64,000 nucleotides of DNA from JAQUOT01 sp041651575 (GTDB lineage Archaea; Nanobdellota; Nanobdellia; SCGC-AAA011-G17; JAFCDX01): NCBI GenBank assembly GCA_041651575.1, contig JBAZJB010000001.1:496001-560000 (forward strand). The letters are read 5' to 3'. A program made the translations under genes and the position numbers. Positions 40,885-49,013 of this stretch are shown here, in pieces. Below the pieces are notes generated by a model. The model did not search any database and had not been told where the DNA came from. It worked only from the letters and a program-made list of their open reading frames with translations. How positions within the stretch are numbered: the stretch's first letter is position 1; every line of letters starts with the position of its first letter.

Positions 40885-41967
40885 TTATGTTTTACCCTTT
40901 TTCATTTTTTGATCTTGAAGTTTTTTTAATACTTCTTGAGCTTTGTCAACGGATTCATCAAATCTATTCTTTGTTTCTAAAGGAGATTTTTGTACTTCTT
41001 TTTCTATTATTTCTGGTTTTACTTCTTTAACTTTAACAGGTTTTTCTTGTATTATTGGTTCTTCTTTAATCTCAACTTTTGGCTCTTCTTTAATTTCAAC
41101 CTTAGGTTCTTCTCTAACTTCTATTTTAGGTTCTGGTTTAATCTCAACTTTTGGTTCTTCTTTAATTTCAACCTTAGGTTCTTCTTTTGTCTCTTCAATT
41201 GTTAAATTTAATTTCGCAGACAAAGCTTTTTCCTCTAAAGCCGCATTTGTAACCAATTGTTTTATTATCTTTGGATGAGGATATTCTATTTTCAATGCTA
41301 AAGTATAAGCTTGTAATGCCGCTAGTTTCATTTTATTTAAGTATTCTTCCTCTGTTATTGATAATACATCATGTTTATAGATTAATCCATTTTCAAAAGT
41401 TCCTACTAGATTCATAGTAATTGTCATAGGTTCTATTCCTAATTTTGCAATAACTGCTGCAACTTTTGGATTAATTATATCTCCTTTTTTAACAATTAAT
41501 TTATCTTCTTTAATTGCAATTTTTCCATTTTCAACTGCAGTTTTTAATCCAATTTGTCCCAATTCTCCAATAACTGGACCTGGAGTAAATTCTGTTGGAC
41601 CTGCAGGTATAACTATATCATTTGGTGCTATTTGACCCGGTTTTGCTGCTGCAGAACTTTTATGTTGTAATAATAATTTTGATAATCTAAATGAATCTTT
41701 ATTAGTTAATATTAAAGCAGGTATTCCTCCTAAAAATTCTTCTAATTGTTCTATTCCTTTTTTACTTTCTTTTGCTTTTTCTATAGACTTTTGTATTAAT
41801 ATTTTTTTAACAGTAATTATTTTAGCATGATCTCTCAATTTGCTTCTTATTTTTTGTAATGTAGAAGAAGGCAAATTAGTTAAATCAATGATTCCAACTA
41901 CCTGATTTTTATTCATCAAATTAGCTAAATCTTCAACTATTCTTTTTTTCTTTTCTAACCCTTTCAT
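40885..41967 (-). CDS. rpl10: Ribosomal protein L10 (P0), with a repetitive acidic/basic tail
   Basis: This is the stalk base protein that carries L12 dimers. The N-terminal rRNA-binding domain shows VVGIIDLTNLPSSTLQKIRSKLRD and the middle has PGQIAPNDIVIPAGPTEFTPGP. The helical L12-binding region follows. From about residue 265 there is a low-complexity tail with at least five near-repeats of KVEIKEEP; the usual GLGALFG-type terminal motif is missing. The start overlaps the L1 stop by four bases. Confidence 0.95.
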   Translation of the reverse strand: MKGLEKKKRIVEDLANLMNKNQVVGIIDLTNLPSSTLQKIRSKLRDHAKIITVKKILIQKSIEKAKESKKGIEQLEEFLGGIPALILTNKDSFRLSKLLLQHKSSAAAKPGQIAPNDIVIPAGPTEFTPGPVIGELGQIGLKTAVENGKIAIKEDKLIVKKGDIINPKVAAVIAKLGIEPMTITMNLVGTFENGLIYKHDVLSITEEEYLNKMKLAALQAYTLALKIEYPHPKIIKQLVTNAALEEKALSAKLNLTIEETKEEPKVEIKEEPKVEIKPEPKIEVREEPKVEIKEEPKVEIKEEPIIQEKPVKVKEVKPEIIEKEVQKSPLETKNRFDESVDKAQEVLKKLQDQKMKKGKT

Positions 41968-42764
41968 TTCTCTTTAACTTCTTTTTTTGGTTTTTCTGCT
42001 TTCTTTTCTTTATGTTCTTCTTTTTTAACTTCAACTTTATGTTCGTGTTTAACTTCCGGTTTAGGTTGTGGTTTTTTCTCAACAACTTTAATTTCTTTTT
42101 TAATAAAACCAAATCCTACCTTATATGGAGCGCCCATAGTTAATTTAATATAAATATCTTTGATATTGTTTTCTTGTTGAGGTAATAAATGAAGTAATTG
42201 ACTTTCTATAGCTAAAATATTTTCTACGATTTCTTCTTCTTTCATAGCTTCTGTACCAACAGCAACTTTAATTGAAGGTTCATTTTTAGTTAAGATTCTT
42301 GTTGTACTTTGTAATTTTTTTACTAAACCTGCCATTGCTGGGAATTCTGGAGGAACAACACATCCTGCTTTTGGATTTGGCATTTTTCCTTTTGCTCCAA
42401 GAGTTTTACCAAAATTCTTAGCAACTTCAGTCATAATGTTTGCTTGAGCTATGAAAAATGAACACTCTCTTAAAAGAGCTTTTACAGATTTTTTATTTGC
42501 AGAATATTTTGAAAATTCATCTCTTGTAACGACAAAATCACAAGTTTCTTTTGCTTGTTTGGATAATTCTTTATCAACGAATGCGCATACTTTTGTTTTT
42601 TTACCTCTTCCAGAAGGAAGAGTCATAAAGAAATCAATTTTATTTTCATCTTTTTTAAAATCAATACCTTTTAAATTTATGATTAAATCTACAGTTTGTG
42701 AAAACTTTCTTTTATTAGCTTCTTTTACTGTTTTTAATGCCTCTAAAAATTCTTTCTTTTCCAT
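41964..42764 (-). CDS. rpl1: Ribosomal protein L1
   Basis: This protein binds 23S rRNA at the E-site stalk and often represses its own mRNA. The 266 residues include KRKFSQTVDLIINLKGIDFK, LPSGRGKKTKVCAF, GKMPNPKAGCVVPP and the C-terminal domain ending GFGFIKKE. A Lys/Glu/Pro/His-rich tail of about 40 residues is extra. A leader hairpin touches its ribosome site. Confidence 0.97.
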   Translation of the reverse strand: MEKKEFLEALKTVKEANKRKFSQTVDLIINLKGIDFKKDENKIDFFMTLPSGRGKKTKVCAFVDKELSKQAKETCDFVVTRDEFSKYSANKKSVKALLRECSFFIAQANIMTEVAKNFGKTLGAKGKMPNPKAGCVVPPEFPAMAGLVKKLQSTTRILTKNEPSIKVAVGTEAMKEEEIVENILAIESQLLHLLPQQENNIKDIYIKLTMGAPYKVGFGFIKKEIKVVEKKPQPKPEVKHEHKVEVKKEEHKEKKAEKPKKEVKEK

Positions 42765-42775
42765 TTATAATCCTC

Positions 42776-42788
42776 CTACCAAAGGTAG
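42776..42788 (-). promoter_or_regulatory. Leader hairpin overlapping the rpl1 ribosome-binding site
   Basis: On the minus strand CTACC and GGTAG form a five-pair hairpin with a TTT loop. Its 3' arm runs directly into GGAGGA, the ribosome site (42771-42776), about seven bases before the rpl1 ATG. L1 is autoregulated in other archaea by binding its own mRNA, so this could be the control site. It is inferred. Confidence 0.4.
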
Positions 42789-42836
42789 TTTTACGGATTT
42801 ATTCTTGAAAAGAAGGTTATTTATAAGCTTTATTGT

Positions 42837-43412
42837 TTAGAAAGGATAGTCCCCTTTATTAGGAAAATCTTCTGCGGTGAATCCAGCCATATATACCCAG
42901 AACTCATCAAAAAATAATTTTTTAATACCCATTTTAGAATATTTTAAATTATATTTTTTAAATAATCCTTCTATATCTCCAATTAAAGAAGAACAAGCAA
43001 TTAAAACTCTTCCATTTGGAGTCATATGATTTACTGCATCTGCTAAGAATTTATCTAACAAGATATAACCATAAACCCCTCCAGAATTTTTGAATAAAGA
43101 ACTTACGTGGTCGCTAACACCTTTATCAGAATCAGGCATATATGGGGCATTAAATATTACAAAATCAAATTTTTCTTTTGGATCTATAGCAGAAAATAAA
43201 TTTGAATGTCTTACATTAAATCCTTTTTTCTTCACATTATGAATAGCATCTTTATCTACATCTACAGCAAGTATAGATTTAACTTGTTTATTTTGTTTTG
43301 CTGCTTCTGCTTGCACTCCAGAACCTGTTCCCATATCAAGAACACTTCCAAAAGCATATTTTTTTACATATTCGCTTAAGAAGTATGAATCTTCTCCAGG
43401 ATCTTTTACCAT
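42837..43412 (-). CDS. HemK2/PrmC-type methyltransferase
   Basis: This is a class I methyltransferase of 191 residues. The N-terminal DPGEDSYFLSEYVKKY and motif I VLDMGTGSGVQAEA resemble HemK2/Mtq2, which methylates the Gln of release-factor GGQ motifs. The NPPY motif reads FNAPYMP here, one residue changed. The gene sits two bases after the HTH gene and upstream of the L1-L10-L12 operon, a sensible place for a translation modifier. Target is inferred. Confidence 0.75.
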   Translation of the reverse strand: MVKDPGEDSYFLSEYVKKYAFGSVLDMGTGSGVQAEAAKQNKQVKSILAVDVDKDAIHNVKKKGFNVRHSNLFSAIDPKEKFDFVIFNAPYMPDSDKGVSDHVSSLFKNSGGVYGYILLDKFLADAVNHMTPNGRVLIACSSLIGDIEGLFKKYNLKYSKMGIKKLFFDEFWVYMAGFTAEDFPNKGDYPF

Positions 43413-43413
43413 T

Positions 43414-43866
43414 TTATTTTATTGCTCCATAATATTCTTTTACTCTAGAAATTATCGAATTTAAATAATATTTTTCTATTTTTTCTTCGAATAAAGTAAT
43501 TAATTTTTCATCTTCGGTGATTCTATACCCTTCGTTATATTTTTCAACCAAAAACATTGTTTTTAATCTCTTTAATTGTCTTCTAATATTTGAAGAAGCA
43601 ATTCCTTTTAATTGTAATTTATTTTTCTTTCTAGTTTGTATAACCATAGATTTAATTTCTTCAGAGGTTATAGCAGTTTTAGAATTTGTTAACACAAATA
43701 ATATATCAACAATAATATCTCTTGAATCTCCAGGTTGTAATAATCCAGAAGATAAACATAATTTTCTTATCAACTCTCTTTTTGGTAATTTGCCTGGTTT
43801 TTCGTATTTTCTTAAAGTAATTTCCGCAAAAGGAATGTCTTTGGCAATTAGCCTCTTTTTTACCAT
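43414..43866 (-). CDS. Small winged-helix protein, conserved archaeal type
   Basis: The frame is open to 43968, but MVKKRLIAKDIPF at 43866 is the likely start, giving 150 residues. The middle (ISNSKTAITSEEI-like helix-turn-helix near KTAITSEEIKSMVIQTRKKN and RRQLKRLKTMFLVEKYNEGYRI) reads as a winged helix. The first 45 residues include EITLRKYEKPGKLPKRELIRKL. It is the first gene of the ribosomal protein run. Its target is unknown. Confidence 0.6.
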   Translation of the reverse strand: MVKKRLIAKDIPFAEITLRKYEKPGKLPKRELIRKLCLSSGLLQPGDSRDIIVDILFVLTNSKTAITSEEIKSMVIQTRKKNKLQLKGIASSNIRRQLKRLKTMFLVEKYNEGYRITEDEKLITLFEEKIEKYYLNSIISRVKEYYGAIK

Positions 43867-43977
43867 GATTATTGGTGTCCTCGAGGATTTAAATATTTTT
43901 AGTTTTCTAAATAATCGACTACAAAATATATATTCGATAAGAACAAGATTTATAAGTAAATATTTCAAATTTTAGTT

Positions 43978-44331
43978 ATGGTACAATTAGTTGCTTGTCT
44001 AAGTTCTGGAAAAGGTACTTGGGGCCATGTAAATAGATTAATAGAAGATTCAGAATGGGAAAATATCTATTTAATTACAAATGAATTTGGTAAAGAAAAT
44101 TTTCATCCAAAAAAGAATTGTGAATTTATAATTGCAGATTCAAACCAAGGACTTAAAGAATTTAGAGATTCCATACAAAATCAATTAAATGGTAAGCTAA
44201 AAAGTGAAGTTGCTTTAAACTTAGTTTCCGGTATAGGAAAAGAACATATGGCTCTTCTATCTGCTTTACTGAGATTAGGAGTTGGAATAAGGCTTACTGC
44301 ACTAACAAAGGATGGAATAGAAGAAATATAG
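43978..44331 (+). CDS. Conserved small archaeal protein, Rossmann-like
   Basis: The 117-residue protein opens MVQLVACLSSGKGTWGHVNRL, then IYLITNEFGKENF and LNLVSGIGKEHMALLSALLR. This strand/loop/helix order could be a Rossmann-like or CARF-like domain, but no family is confirmed. It is divergent from the winged-helix gene and 34 bases before orc1/cdc6. Confidence 0.55.
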   Translation: MVQLVACLSSGKGTWGHVNRLIEDSEWENIYLITNEFGKENFHPKKNCEFIIADSNQGLKEFRDSIQNQLNGKLKSEVALNLVSGIGKEHMALLSALLRLGVGIRLTALTKDGIEEI

Positions 44332-44365
44332 GAAAATTTATATTTTTGATAAATTTAGAATAACT

Positions 44366-45430
44366 ATGGGATTATTTGATAATATCTTAAAAGGAAATGA
44401 AAGTTTATTCTTAGATGAAATTGCGTTAGATTTTGATTATATTCCAAAAGTTCTAAAACATAGAGAAAATGAACAACAGTATGTTGCAACTTGTATCAAA
44501 CCCTTATTACAAGAAAGGAGCGGAAGAAATTTATTTATAACAGGAAAACCAGGTATAGGAAAAACTACTGCAATAAATTGGGTTCTTAGAGAATTAGGAC
44601 AAGAAACAAATGATGTTTATCCTATTTTTATTAATTGTTGGAAACATGATTCTACTTTTAAAATTGTAAATTATATTTGTGAAAAATTAGGTTATACTTT
44701 TACACACAATAAAAAAACAGATGAATTAATGAATAATATTGCTTCTATAATTAATAAAAAAGCAGCTGTTTTTGTATTTGATGAAGTAGATAAATTACAA
44801 GAACCGGGGATAATTTATAATTTATTTGAAGAAATAAATAAAAAAACAATTATCCTTATTACTAACGACGAAAATTATATTTCTGAATTAGATCCAAGAA
44901 TAAAATCAAGATTATTATTAGATTCTTTAATATTTAAACCATATAATTTTGAAGAAACTAAAAGTATCTTAAAAGAAAGAAGAGATTTTGCATTTGCTAA
45001 AAATGTCTGGGAAGAAGAAGCTTTCGAAAACGTAGTAAAAAAATCTTATGAATTAAAAGATATCAGAACAGGATTACATTTAATGAAAGAAGCAGGAGTT
45101 TTGGCTGAAAATAGTTCTTCTAAAAAAATTAAGAATGAGCACACTATTAAAATAATAGAAAATTTAAAAGCTTACAAATTAAAAGATTCTACTGAATTAA
45201 CAGAAGATCAAAAAATAACTCTTTCTTTAGTAAAAGAAAATTCAGGAAAATTAATTAAAGAATTACATGAAATTTATGAAAAAAGATATGGTAACATTTC
45301 ATATAGAACTTTCTTTGATAGAATAAAACAATTAGAAAAAATAGGAGACGTTTCTACAAAAACTAAAGAAGGTCCTGGCAATTCTACTATTGTAACATAC
45401 GGAACTATAAAAAAACTAAATGAATTCTAA
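44366..45430 (+). CDS. cdc6: Orc1/Cdc6 replication initiator, AAA+ ATPase with winged helix
   Basis: This protein binds origins and loads MCM helicase. Walker A is GKPGIGKTT (60-68), Walker B is AAVFVFDEVDKL (about 134-145), sensor 1 is IILITNDEN, and box VII Arg lies in DPRIKSRL. The C-terminal winged helix spans KITLSLVKENSGKLIKELHE to IGDVSTKTKEGP. At 354 residues it is a compact form. The following gene overlaps by 11 bases. Archaeal origins often lie beside cdc6, so the gap at 45843-46303 is one candidate. Confidence 0.93.
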   Translation: MGLFDNILKGNESLFLDEIALDFDYIPKVLKHRENEQQYVATCIKPLLQERSGRNLFITGKPGIGKTTAINWVLRELGQETNDVYPIFINCWKHDSTFKIVNYICEKLGYTFTHNKKTDELMNNIASIINKKAAVFVFDEVDKLQEPGIIYNLFEEINKKTIILITNDENYISELDPRIKSRLLLDSLIFKPYNFEETKSILKERRDFAFAKNVWEEEAFENVVKKSYELKDIRTGLHLMKEAGVLAENSSSKKIKNEHTIKIIENLKAYKLKDSTELTEDQKITLSLVKENSGKLIKELHEIYEKRYGNISYRTFFDRIKQLEKIGDVSTKTKEGPGNSTIVTYGTIKKLNEF

Positions 45431-45842
45431 AAAAGAAAGAGTTAAATATTTTTCTAAAGCAATAAGTAATATGGCCCAAGAAGAAATTAAAAAAGCAAGA
45501 ATATCTGGTTTTGAAGATGGTAGGGAAATTGGCAGATTAGAAAAAGAGATACATGAAGGGTATATACATGTAATGGAACTAAAGGAACCAAATATATCTA
45601 CCATTAGTGATATGTGCTTTTCTTTATTAGAAACCCATAAGAGTCTTTTAAATGATTATTTTAAAGAATGGGCTTGTCGAAGAATAAAATATACTCCGAT
45701 ATTAGGAGAAGAATTTATTGTCACAGAATATTTAGAAGCCATAGATTATTTAGATAAATTAAATGGTATATGTTTAGAATTAATAAAAGAAAAAGAAGAA
45801 ACACAAAAAGAGGAAAAACCAGGTGAAGATCTTCCTTTCTAA
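45420..45842 (+). CDS. Hypothetical protein with an SSB-like C-terminal tail
   Basis: The 140-residue protein is helical, with FSKAISNMAQEEIKKARISG and an aromatic helix DYFKEWACRRIKYTPILGEEF. It ends in an acidic linker and EKPGEDLPF. In bacterial SSB the tip is D-D-I-P-F, used to bind replication partners, so the resemblance is suggestive, particularly since the gene overlaps orc1/cdc6. The rest is not an OB fold that I recognise. Function unknown. Confidence 0.6.
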   Translation: MNSKKERVKYFSKAISNMAQEEIKKARISGFEDGREIGRLEKEIHEGYIHVMELKEPNISTISDMCFSLLETHKSLLNDYFKEWACRRIKYTPILGEEFIVTEYLEAIDYLDKLNGICLELIKEKEETQKEEKPGEDLPF

Positions 45843-46069
45843 GAAGAGTTACTTGCAATAATAAATTTTATATGACTTTTCTCAAAAGATAGTCTATTAT
45901 ATAAAAGAGTTCATATAATCTTTACTAAAGGGATTTATGAGTCATTTTTAATTAAAAAGTATATTCTACAAAATATATATCCTATCAGATTGCAACTTGC
46001 GAGATGTGCGTGTGAGGTTTATAAAGCAAATTCTATTTTAGTATCTAGAAACAAAAAGGAGGCAAAAAA
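45843..46069 (+). promoter_or_regulatory. Gene-free gap containing copy B of the duplicated promoter (45960-46037)
   Basis: This gap holds no large ORF. It is AT-rich with several TATA-like boxes. The block 45960-46037 aligns with 35808-35885 (65 of 78 positions, ungapped, by hand), including the core TTGCAACTTGCGAG with GATGTGCG and a TTTATAAA box at 46018-46025. It lies before two tiny ORFs beginning at 46070. The position next to orc1/cdc6 also makes the gap an origin candidate, but I see no origin-recognition repeats. Confidence 0.6.
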
Positions 46070-46189
46070 ATGAGAATAATCCCACAAGAAATGGACCAAG
46101 AAGCAATAACTAGAATCGTCAGTAATATGATTAAAACCTTACCTACTGATAAAAGAGGTGATTATAATGAGAGAAGATATGTACTCTGA
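46070..46189 (+). CDS. Possible 39-residue small protein
   Basis: The frame runs MRIIPQEMDQEAITRIV to NERRYVL with a strong GGAGG ribosome site nine bases before the ATG. It is behind the duplicated promoter. The next tiny ORF starts inside its end in another frame, with its own GAGGTG site at 46155-46160. Coding is likely but no family is recognised. Confidence 0.45.
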   Translation: MRIIPQEMDQEAITRIVSNMIKTLPTDKRGDYNERRYVL

Positions 46190-46271
46190 AGATTACATAG
46201 ATGAAAAGCTAGATGAAGATGGCATCGGACTTAACGAAGCAGCATTTATGAAAGGTTATTTAGAAACATAA
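46167..46271 (+). CDS. Possible 34-residue acidic small protein
   Basis: The frame runs MREDMYSEDYIDEKLDEDG and ends AAFMKGYLET. A GAGGTG ribosome site lies six bases before the ATG, inside the previous ORF, suggesting coupled translation. The acidic composition and the F-M-x-G-Y-L-E ending are features of small archaeal proteins, but no family name is clear. Confidence 0.5.
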   Translation: MREDMYSEDYIDEKLDEDGIGLNEAAFMKGYLET

Positions 46272-46303
46272 GATTATTAAATCTTTTTTATTTTCTTATT
46301 TCT

Positions 46304-46909
46304 ATGAAATTATTAGCATTTGTAGATTTACACAGCAATACGCACGACTTGAAAAAAATTATAGAAATTTCTAAAAAGGAAAAGCCAGATTTTTTAGTTT
46401 GTGCAGGAGATATTTCTGATTTCGGTCAACACATAACAGATATTTTTAAAACACTTGAAAATCTAAAAATCCCAATGTTAATTATTCCTGGAAATCATGA
46501 GACCGATAAAGAGATTCATGAATTGTGTAAAAAATTTAAATTTGCAATAGATATAGATAGGGGTTGTTATGAAATAAATGATTATTGTTTCTTGGGTTAT
46601 GGCGGAGGAGGTTTTTCTATAGAAGATCAAGACTTTGAAGATCTAGCTAAAAAATTTAAAAAATACATTAAAGAAAATCCAAATAAAAAAATAATTTTAG
46701 TTGTACATGCCCCAGTTTACAAAACGAAAACAGATTATTTATCCAATTTAGGACATCAAGGAAATAAAGCTATAAGAAATTTTATTGAAGAAATTCAACC
46801 AAAATTAGTTTTGTGTGGACATTTTCATGATACTGCAAGAACAATGGATAAAATAAAACAAACATTAATTATAAATACAGGAAGTCCAGGACAAATAATA
46901 ATAATATAA
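46304..46909 (+). CDS. Calcineurin-like metallophosphoesterase
   Basis: The 201-residue protein is a compact phosphoesterase. Metal motifs are FVDLHSN (Asp and His), CAGDISD, IPGNHE, VVHAPV and GHFHD. It has no membrane segment. YfcE/MJ0936-like enzymes act on phosphodiesters or nucleotides; the substrate is unknown. It is different from the Dbr1-like enzyme at 10185. Its start is 33 bases after the tiny ORF. Confidence 0.85.
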   Translation: MKLLAFVDLHSNTHDLKKIIEISKKEKPDFLVCAGDISDFGQHITDIFKTLENLKIPMLIIPGNHETDKEIHELCKKFKFAIDIDRGCYEINDYCFLGYGGGGFSIEDQDFEDLAKKFKKYIKENPNKKIILVVHAPVYKTKTDYLSNLGHQGNKAIRNFIEEIQPKLVLCGHFHDTARTMDKIKQTLIINTGSPGQIIII

Positions 46910-46947
46910 AAAATAGAATATAAAAAAAAGAAAAAGAAAATAAAAAT

Positions 46948-47016
46948 TTATCTTCTCTTTTTCTTTTTGCTAGATTTCTTAGCACTTCTTTTCTTTGCCT
47001 TTTTTCTTTTTGCCAT
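46948..47016 (-). CDS. Possible 22-residue Lys/Arg-rich peptide
   Basis: On the minus strand a GAGGTG ribosome site at 47028-47033 lies before MAKRKKAKKRSAKKSS, ending KKKKRR, 17 of 22 residues basic. Such very basic peptides occur in small archaeal genomes and resemble histone-tail or ribosomal extensions; a nucleic-acid-binding role is plausible but inferred. The 250-base gap around it holds nothing else I can support. Confidence 0.45.
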   Translation of the reverse strand: MAKRKKAKKRSAKKSSKKKKRR

Positions 47017-47163
47017 TTGTTTTTTCACCTCTTTTCCCAAACAAATTTTAAAAACTTATATTATATTGTTGTATAAAATCATTTAAATATGTTTCTATTT
47101 TGTATTTTTTGAGAAAAAATTTAATTTTTGTAAAAATTTAAGAAATTTTTCTACGTCGGAGAA

Positions 47164-48348
47164 TTAAATTAAAAATAAAATTGGTTTTGCTATAAATAAA
47201 AGAAGTTTTAATAAATAAGGAAGTAAATTAATAAAAATTAATAATAAACAAAATAAACTTGTTGTAATATAAATTTTTCTAGCTAATTTTTTATTTTTTA
47301 TAAAATATAAAATTCCTGTATTGAACATTCTTCCTCCATCGACGGGACCAAGAGGTAATAAATTAAATAATCCAACACCCAAACTAATTGCATACATCCA
47401 GAAAAATAATTTCATTATCCAATTTGATATTAAAACAGTAATTTTTCCATAATTTCCTTTTGCAATCACTTCAACTGCTGAAACAGAAATTCCTAAATAT
47501 CCTTCTTCAGGATTTTTTGGACTTTGTGTTGTAGTTAAAGTGTAAGTAGAATTTAAAGTTTGAATTATTATTTCTTGATTAGGTTTTATATTTTCTAAAG
47601 ATTTTGAAAAATCATTTACATTATTTATTGTAATATCATTTATGAATTTAATTTCTTCTCCAACTTTTATTCCAGATAATTCTGCAGGATTTTCAGGAAC
47701 CAAAGAAACAACTTGAACTCCATTTGGTTCTACAAAAGTATAAGCTATTGGATTTATTATAAATAAAGTAAAAAATAAAATTAAAAATGCTGAAACAATA
47801 TTAATAAAAGGTCCTGCAGAAAATACAGTTAATTGATCAAACTTTTTCTTTTTAATAAGTTGTTTTTCATCAGGTTCTACAAAAGCAGCTAAGATTGGTC
47901 CTAAAAAAGCAAAACCAGAAGATTTTATTTTTACACCTATATACCTAGCATAAACTCCATGGAAAAATTCATGTATTCCTGCTATAAATAATATTGCAAT
48001 AATCCAATGGAAAAAAGATAATGTAGGTAAACCAGCGACGTGTACTCCTGGCAAAACTGGTGCCAATAAAGGTTGTGCCTTAGGTATAAATAAATAATTG
48101 TAAGTTCCCTTAATTAAAAAATAAAAAATAAAAGCCATTCCAAAAAAACCAATAAAAACAGAAACATAACTTAAATATTTTAAAAGTCTAGGAAATTTAC
48201 TAGCAATTTTATCCATTAATTTTAATCCCCATTTAGTCTTATATAAAATAAAAACTTTACCTTGAACTTCAAATTTATTTTTATATTTAGAATAAATTCC
48301 AAGTAATATTAGAAAAAATAAGATTAAGAATAATAAATCAAAATTCAT
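47164..48348 (-). CDS. Site-2 protease (M50) with PDZ domain
   Basis: This intramembrane protease cuts membrane-bound regulators or signal peptides. The first zinc motif is HEFFH in GIHEFFHGVYARYIG; the second is LLPLGPVDGGRMF. A PDZ-like domain (EPNGVQVVSLVPENPAELSG, KPNQEIIIQ) lies between. About six membrane helices are seen. A GTG at 48354 is in frame, but the ATG at 48348 follows the rpl40e stop by two bases and is more likely. Confidence 0.85.
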   Translation of the reverse strand: MNFDLLFLILFFLILLGIYSKYKNKFEVQGKVFILYKTKWGLKLMDKIASKFPRLLKYLSYVSVFIGFFGMAFIFYFLIKGTYNYLFIPKAQPLLAPVLPGVHVAGLPTLSFFHWIIAILFIAGIHEFFHGVYARYIGVKIKSSGFAFLGPILAAFVEPDEKQLIKKKKFDQLTVFSAGPFINIVSAFLILFFTLFIINPIAYTFVEPNGVQVVSLVPENPAELSGIKVGEEIKFINDITINNVNDFSKSLENIKPNQEIIIQTLNSTYTLTTTQSPKNPEEGYLGISVSAVEVIAKGNYGKITVLISNWIMKLFFWMYAISLGVGLFNLLPLGPVDGGRMFNTGILYFIKNKKLARKIYITTSLFCLLLIFINLLPYLLKLLLFIAKPILFLI

Positions 48349-48350
48349 TC

Positions 48351-48515
48351 TCACTTACCTTTTTTGATAGGTCTAAAATGTCTACTTCCACACTTTCTGC
48401 AAATAACTTTTCCTTGTAATATTTTTTGTATTGGAGCTCTTTTTTTAGATTTGCATTTTCTGCAAACAAATACTCCTGCAAAAAGTCTTTTAGCTGCTTC
48501 TGGAAATTTTACCAT
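48351..48515 (-). CDS. rpl40e: Ribosomal protein L40e
   Basis: This zinc-ribbon ribosomal protein has 54 residues: MVKFPEAAKRLFAGVFVCRK, then two Cys pairs, CRKCKSKKRAP and CRKCGSRHFRP. The order and length match archaeal L40e. It lies between aIF5A and the site-2 protease, in one run with them. Confidence 0.85.
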   Translation of the reverse strand: MVKFPEAAKRLFAGVFVCRKCKSKKRAPIQKILQGKVICRKCGSRHFRPIKKGK

Positions 48516-48519
48516 TTTT

Positions 48520-48909
48520 TTATTTTGGTTTAAATACTTTATCGTTAAGTATTACCCAATAACCTACTTCCTCTCCCTCTTTTATTTTTCCTTTGAATTC
48601 TTCTGGTATGATAATATCAAAAGTTTCATACGATGCTGAATCCATTACTGTTGCTTTATTATCACTAATACTTAATACTTGTGCTACTTTCTTTTCAATA
48701 ATTGGAATTTCTATAGTATCATGAGAAGGTTTTACAATAATTTTTTTAGTACCATCTATTAATCCTGAAGCTTCTATTCTACATTTAGCATGTCCATGCT
48801 TTCCTGGCCTAGAAACATCTAATCTTTTTACTATGCAAGCAACTCCGTCTATAATAACATAATTACCTACTTTTATTGACCCTGCGTCAACTAATCTTAT
48901 TTCTCCCAT
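48520..48909 (-). CDS. eif5A: Translation factor aIF5A
   Basis: This factor resolves stalled ribosomes and carries hypusine or deoxyhypusine on a lysine. The loop SRPGKHGHAKCR carries that Lys. The N-terminal SH3-like and C-terminal OB-like domains are complete (129 residues, from MGEIRLVDAGSIKVGN). The longer frame to 48984 has a basic, noncanonical extension I do not accept. Promoter-like TTTATAAAG lies just upstream. Confidence 0.95.
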   Translation of the reverse strand: MGEIRLVDAGSIKVGNYVIIDGVACIVKRLDVSRPGKHGHAKCRIEASGLIDGTKKIIVKPSHDTIEIPIIEKKVAQVLSISDNKATVMDSASYETFDIIIPEEFKGKIKEGEEVGYWVILNDKVFKPK

Positions 48910-49013
48910 AATAATTTTTATAAAAAGATTATTTATAAAGGTTTTGTATACTCTAAAAAGTAAAATTTTCCATCTAAGAAACATATTTAAATAGAAAATG
49001 TAACAGAATTAAA

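Noticed and set aside
41040..41180. CRISPR-like repeats
   Set aside because: The repeated units are codons of the L10 tail, with no spacers and no cas genes nearby.
40943..41278. Ser/Leu-rich ORF on the plus strand over L10
   Set aside because: Its repeats are the reverse complement of the KVEIKEEP-coding repeats of rpl10. It is a shadow.
45843..46303. Replication origin beside orc1/cdc6
   Set aside because: The gap is AT-rich but I see no origin-recognition inverted repeats; its main feature is the duplicated promoter. GC-skew and marker-frequency data would be decisive.
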